Assembly: GCA_023423495.1 (NCBI GenBank)
Contig: JAFAFM010000297.1
Location: forward strand, 1-6,715
Origin: Armatimonadota bacterium
Lineage (GTDB): Bacteria; Armatimonadota; Fimbriimonadia; Fimbriimonadales; Fimbriimonadaceae
DNA: 6,715 nucleotides
Reading direction: 5' to 3'
Shown here piece after piece: positions 5,733 to 6,715 of the stretch. The first letter of the stretch is position 1. Every line of letters starts with the position of its first letter. A model generated the notes under the pieces. That model had not been told where the DNA came from, made no database searches, and worked only from the letters and a program-made list of their open reading frames with translations. Position numbers and translations under genes: made by a program.

Positions 5733-6145
5733 AGAAAGTAGGACAGATGCTTGGCGCGGCAATCGGAAAGCAAGAAGTAATCCGGGCGGCGGCAGCCATG
5801 CGTTTGCTTCGCGATTGGTCCTCAATCGTCGGTGAGGAAATGGCGCGTCGCTCTTATCCGGATCGGTATGAAAGAGGTGTCGTCTGGATTGCCGTCCAGG
5901 GGTCTGCTTGGGCTCAAGAACTTAGAATGCAGTCGGATACCATTTTGGAGAGATTGCGCTCGAAAGCTAACGACGATACGCTCTTCATCCAGCTGCGATT
6001 TGGAGTGCGCGCTCTGCCGAAATCGGAGCGTGAACCCGAAAAGGTGGAGGCTCCTGTGCAAGAAGACATGAGCGAATTATCGATCCGGGATATTGCAGAG
6101 CGCCGGATGAGGAATTGGCGAGATGGCGGAAATTCTGCGGAATAG
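5729..6145 (+). CDS. dciA: DUF721 family protein, DciA-type helicase loader/partner
   Basis: A 138-residue protein of the DUF721 family, which includes DciA, the widespread DnaB helicase operator/loader in bacteria lacking DnaC or DnaI. The N-terminal domain shows the family pattern: LLRDWSSIVGEEMARRSYPDRY (26-47, with W30 and G35), then GVVWIAVQGSAWAQELRM (50-67) with the conserved WAxEL, and the helix TILERL (71-76). The C-terminal 45 residues are charged (SEREPEKVEAPVQED) and probably flexible before a final helix (IRDIAERRMRNW). The ATG overlaps the recF stop as ATGA, so translation is probably coupled; AGGA at 5711 is too far to be a strong site by itself. DUF721 genes are commonly near recF, dnaA or gyrB, which supports the replication role. 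Function follows from the family, not from anything unique in this copy. Confidence 0.87.
   Translation: MKKVGQMLGAAIGKQEVIRAAAAMRLLRDWSSIVGEEMARRSYPDRYERGVVWIAVQGSAWAQELRMQSDTILERLRSKANDDTLFIQLRFGVRALPKSEREPEKVEAPVQEDMSELSIRDIAERRMRNWRDGGNSAE
6109..6113 (+). promoter_or_regulatory. Shine-Dalgarno of comEC inside dciA
   Basis: GAGGA within the dciA coding sequence, 9 bases before the ATG at 6123. It supports this start and shows that comEC is translated from the same transcript. Confidence 0.55.
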
Positions 6146-6715
6146 GCCGCTTCTTATTCTTGCCCTTACTCTTATCCTTGGCCTGACCCTTCGCGAGTAT
6201 CCGGTCAATTTCATATTTGTCCCCCTGTTCTGGTTTCTGCTGAAGTCGGTAAGCAAGATTTGGCCAAGCATGATCGGCCTCGCAATTGGCATTTGGCTGG
6301 CTCCAGACATTCCTTCTTCTGGAGTGACCTCGACGACTTTCTTAGAGGCAAAGGCTCAAATCGTATCGGTTCCGAGGCTCTTTCCTGAACAGATCTATTA
6401 CGAAATCCAGGTTGGAAATTATCGACTGCGGGCGCGGGAGCCAGTTAATGCAGATCGAAGCTATGGCGACGAGCTTCTGGTTCGTGGTCTGGTTAAACCG
6501 CTTCGTGAAGGAACCGATGAGTACCTGTTGCAAAGGAACGTGGTTGGACGATTCGAGCCGATCAGCGTGGAAGTTGTCCAACGAGGTCCAGGCTGGATGC
6601 GCCGAGCGGCCGACGTTCGCCGAACCTTTGTAGCGTACTCTCGATCGGTTCTGCCGCTCAAGAACGCTGCAATTCTCGACGCGCTGTGTTTCAATGTGGA
6701 GGGCGGACTCTCAGA
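6123..6715 (+). CDS. comEC: ComEC/Rec2-family DNA uptake channel, N-terminal part (runs off the window)
   Basis: The 197 visible residues are the N-terminus of ComEC, the inner-membrane channel that passes single-stranded DNA into the cell during natural transformation. It begins MAEILRNRPLLILALTLILG, with hydrophobic segments at about 9-21, 29-40 and 47-60. A beta-rich periplasmic OB-fold-like region of the DUF4131 type follows (about 73-155, including EAKAQIVSVPRLFPEQ and GDELLVRGLVKPLREG). Then a basic helix, WMRRAADVRRTFVAYSRSVLP (158-178), leads into the Competence domain, where LKNAAILDALCF matches the usual '..a.LldaLl.G' opening. Full proteins have about 500-800 residues; the rest of the channel and any metallo-beta-lactamase-like domain lie outside. 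It overlaps dciA by 23 bp. The start rests on GAGGA 9 bases upstream and on the family's usual N-terminus. Sequence divergence in this region is normal for ComEC. Confidence 0.88.
   Translation, partial: MAEILRNRPLLILALTLILGLTLREYPVNFIFVPLFWFLLKSVSKIWPSMIGLAIGIWLAPDIPSSGVTSTTFLEAKAQIVSVPRLFPEQIYYEIQVGNYRLRAREPVNADRSYGDELLVRGLVKPLREGTDEYLLQRNVVGRFEPISVEVVQRGPGWMRRAADVRRTFVAYSRSVLPLKNAAILDALCFNVEGGLS

Noticed and set aside
1..6715. Mobile element, phage, CRISPR or defence system
   Set aside because: No transposase, integrase, repeat-spacer pattern, tRNA attachment site or defence-type gene is visible; every confident gene belongs to a common chromosomal family.

Overview
The window looks like a chromosomal segment of a free-living, flagellated, naturally transformable bacterium with moderate GC content. 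The flagellin N-terminus (a conserved core with a 'LIISENFRAQL' segment), the DUF58/RDD pair and the order recF - DUF721/dciA - comEC would fit Armatimonadota (Fimbriimonas-like) or a neighbouring phylum. That placement is an inference from memory of such proteins and is only moderately secure. I see no phage, insertion sequence, CRISPR array, tRNA or rRNA, and the gene content is core-like.

Left part, bases 1-3591, all on the minus strand. From right to left these are a DUF58 (MoxR-associated, von Willebrand A-like) membrane protein; a short AT-rich intergenic stretch holding a perfect 10-bp-arm inverted repeat; a radical SAM protein of the spore-photoproduct-lyase-like (SPL) superfamily; a TIM-barrel sugar phosphate isomerase/epimerase 22 bp after it; and, past a 121-bp gap, the start of a flagellin gene cut by the window edge. 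In the stretch before the radical SAM gene, an ATG with 18 sense codons lies in the same frame but is separated from the GTG start by a single TAA stop. The gene may have lost its first exon-like segment to a nonsense change, or it may be read by reinitiation.

Middle part. An RDD-family membrane protein (3621-4367, plus) diverges from the DUF58 gene with only 29 bp between start codons. It is followed by the largest gene-free stretch, 4368-4622. This stretch is AT-rich and carries several sequences close to DnaA boxes, including two GTGGACA repeats 11 bp apart, TTTTCCACC next to TTTTCCACA, a further TTTTCCACC, and a very AT-rich block just before recF. I read it as a candidate chromosomal origin (oriC).

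Right part, 4623-6715, plus strand. recF, a DUF721/DciA-family gene and the 5' third or less of comEC are packed with start/stop overlaps (4 bp and 23 bp), so they very likely form one translationally coupled operon. RecF acts in gap repair and at stalled forks, DciA-type proteins load or recruit the replicative helicase DnaB, and ComEC is the DNA-uptake channel. With the candidate origin directly upstream, this is a replication/DNA-processing locus. Genes on both sides mostly point away from 4368-4622, as expected for co-directional transcription and replication, with the RDD gene as the exception. dnaA and dnaN are not in the window.
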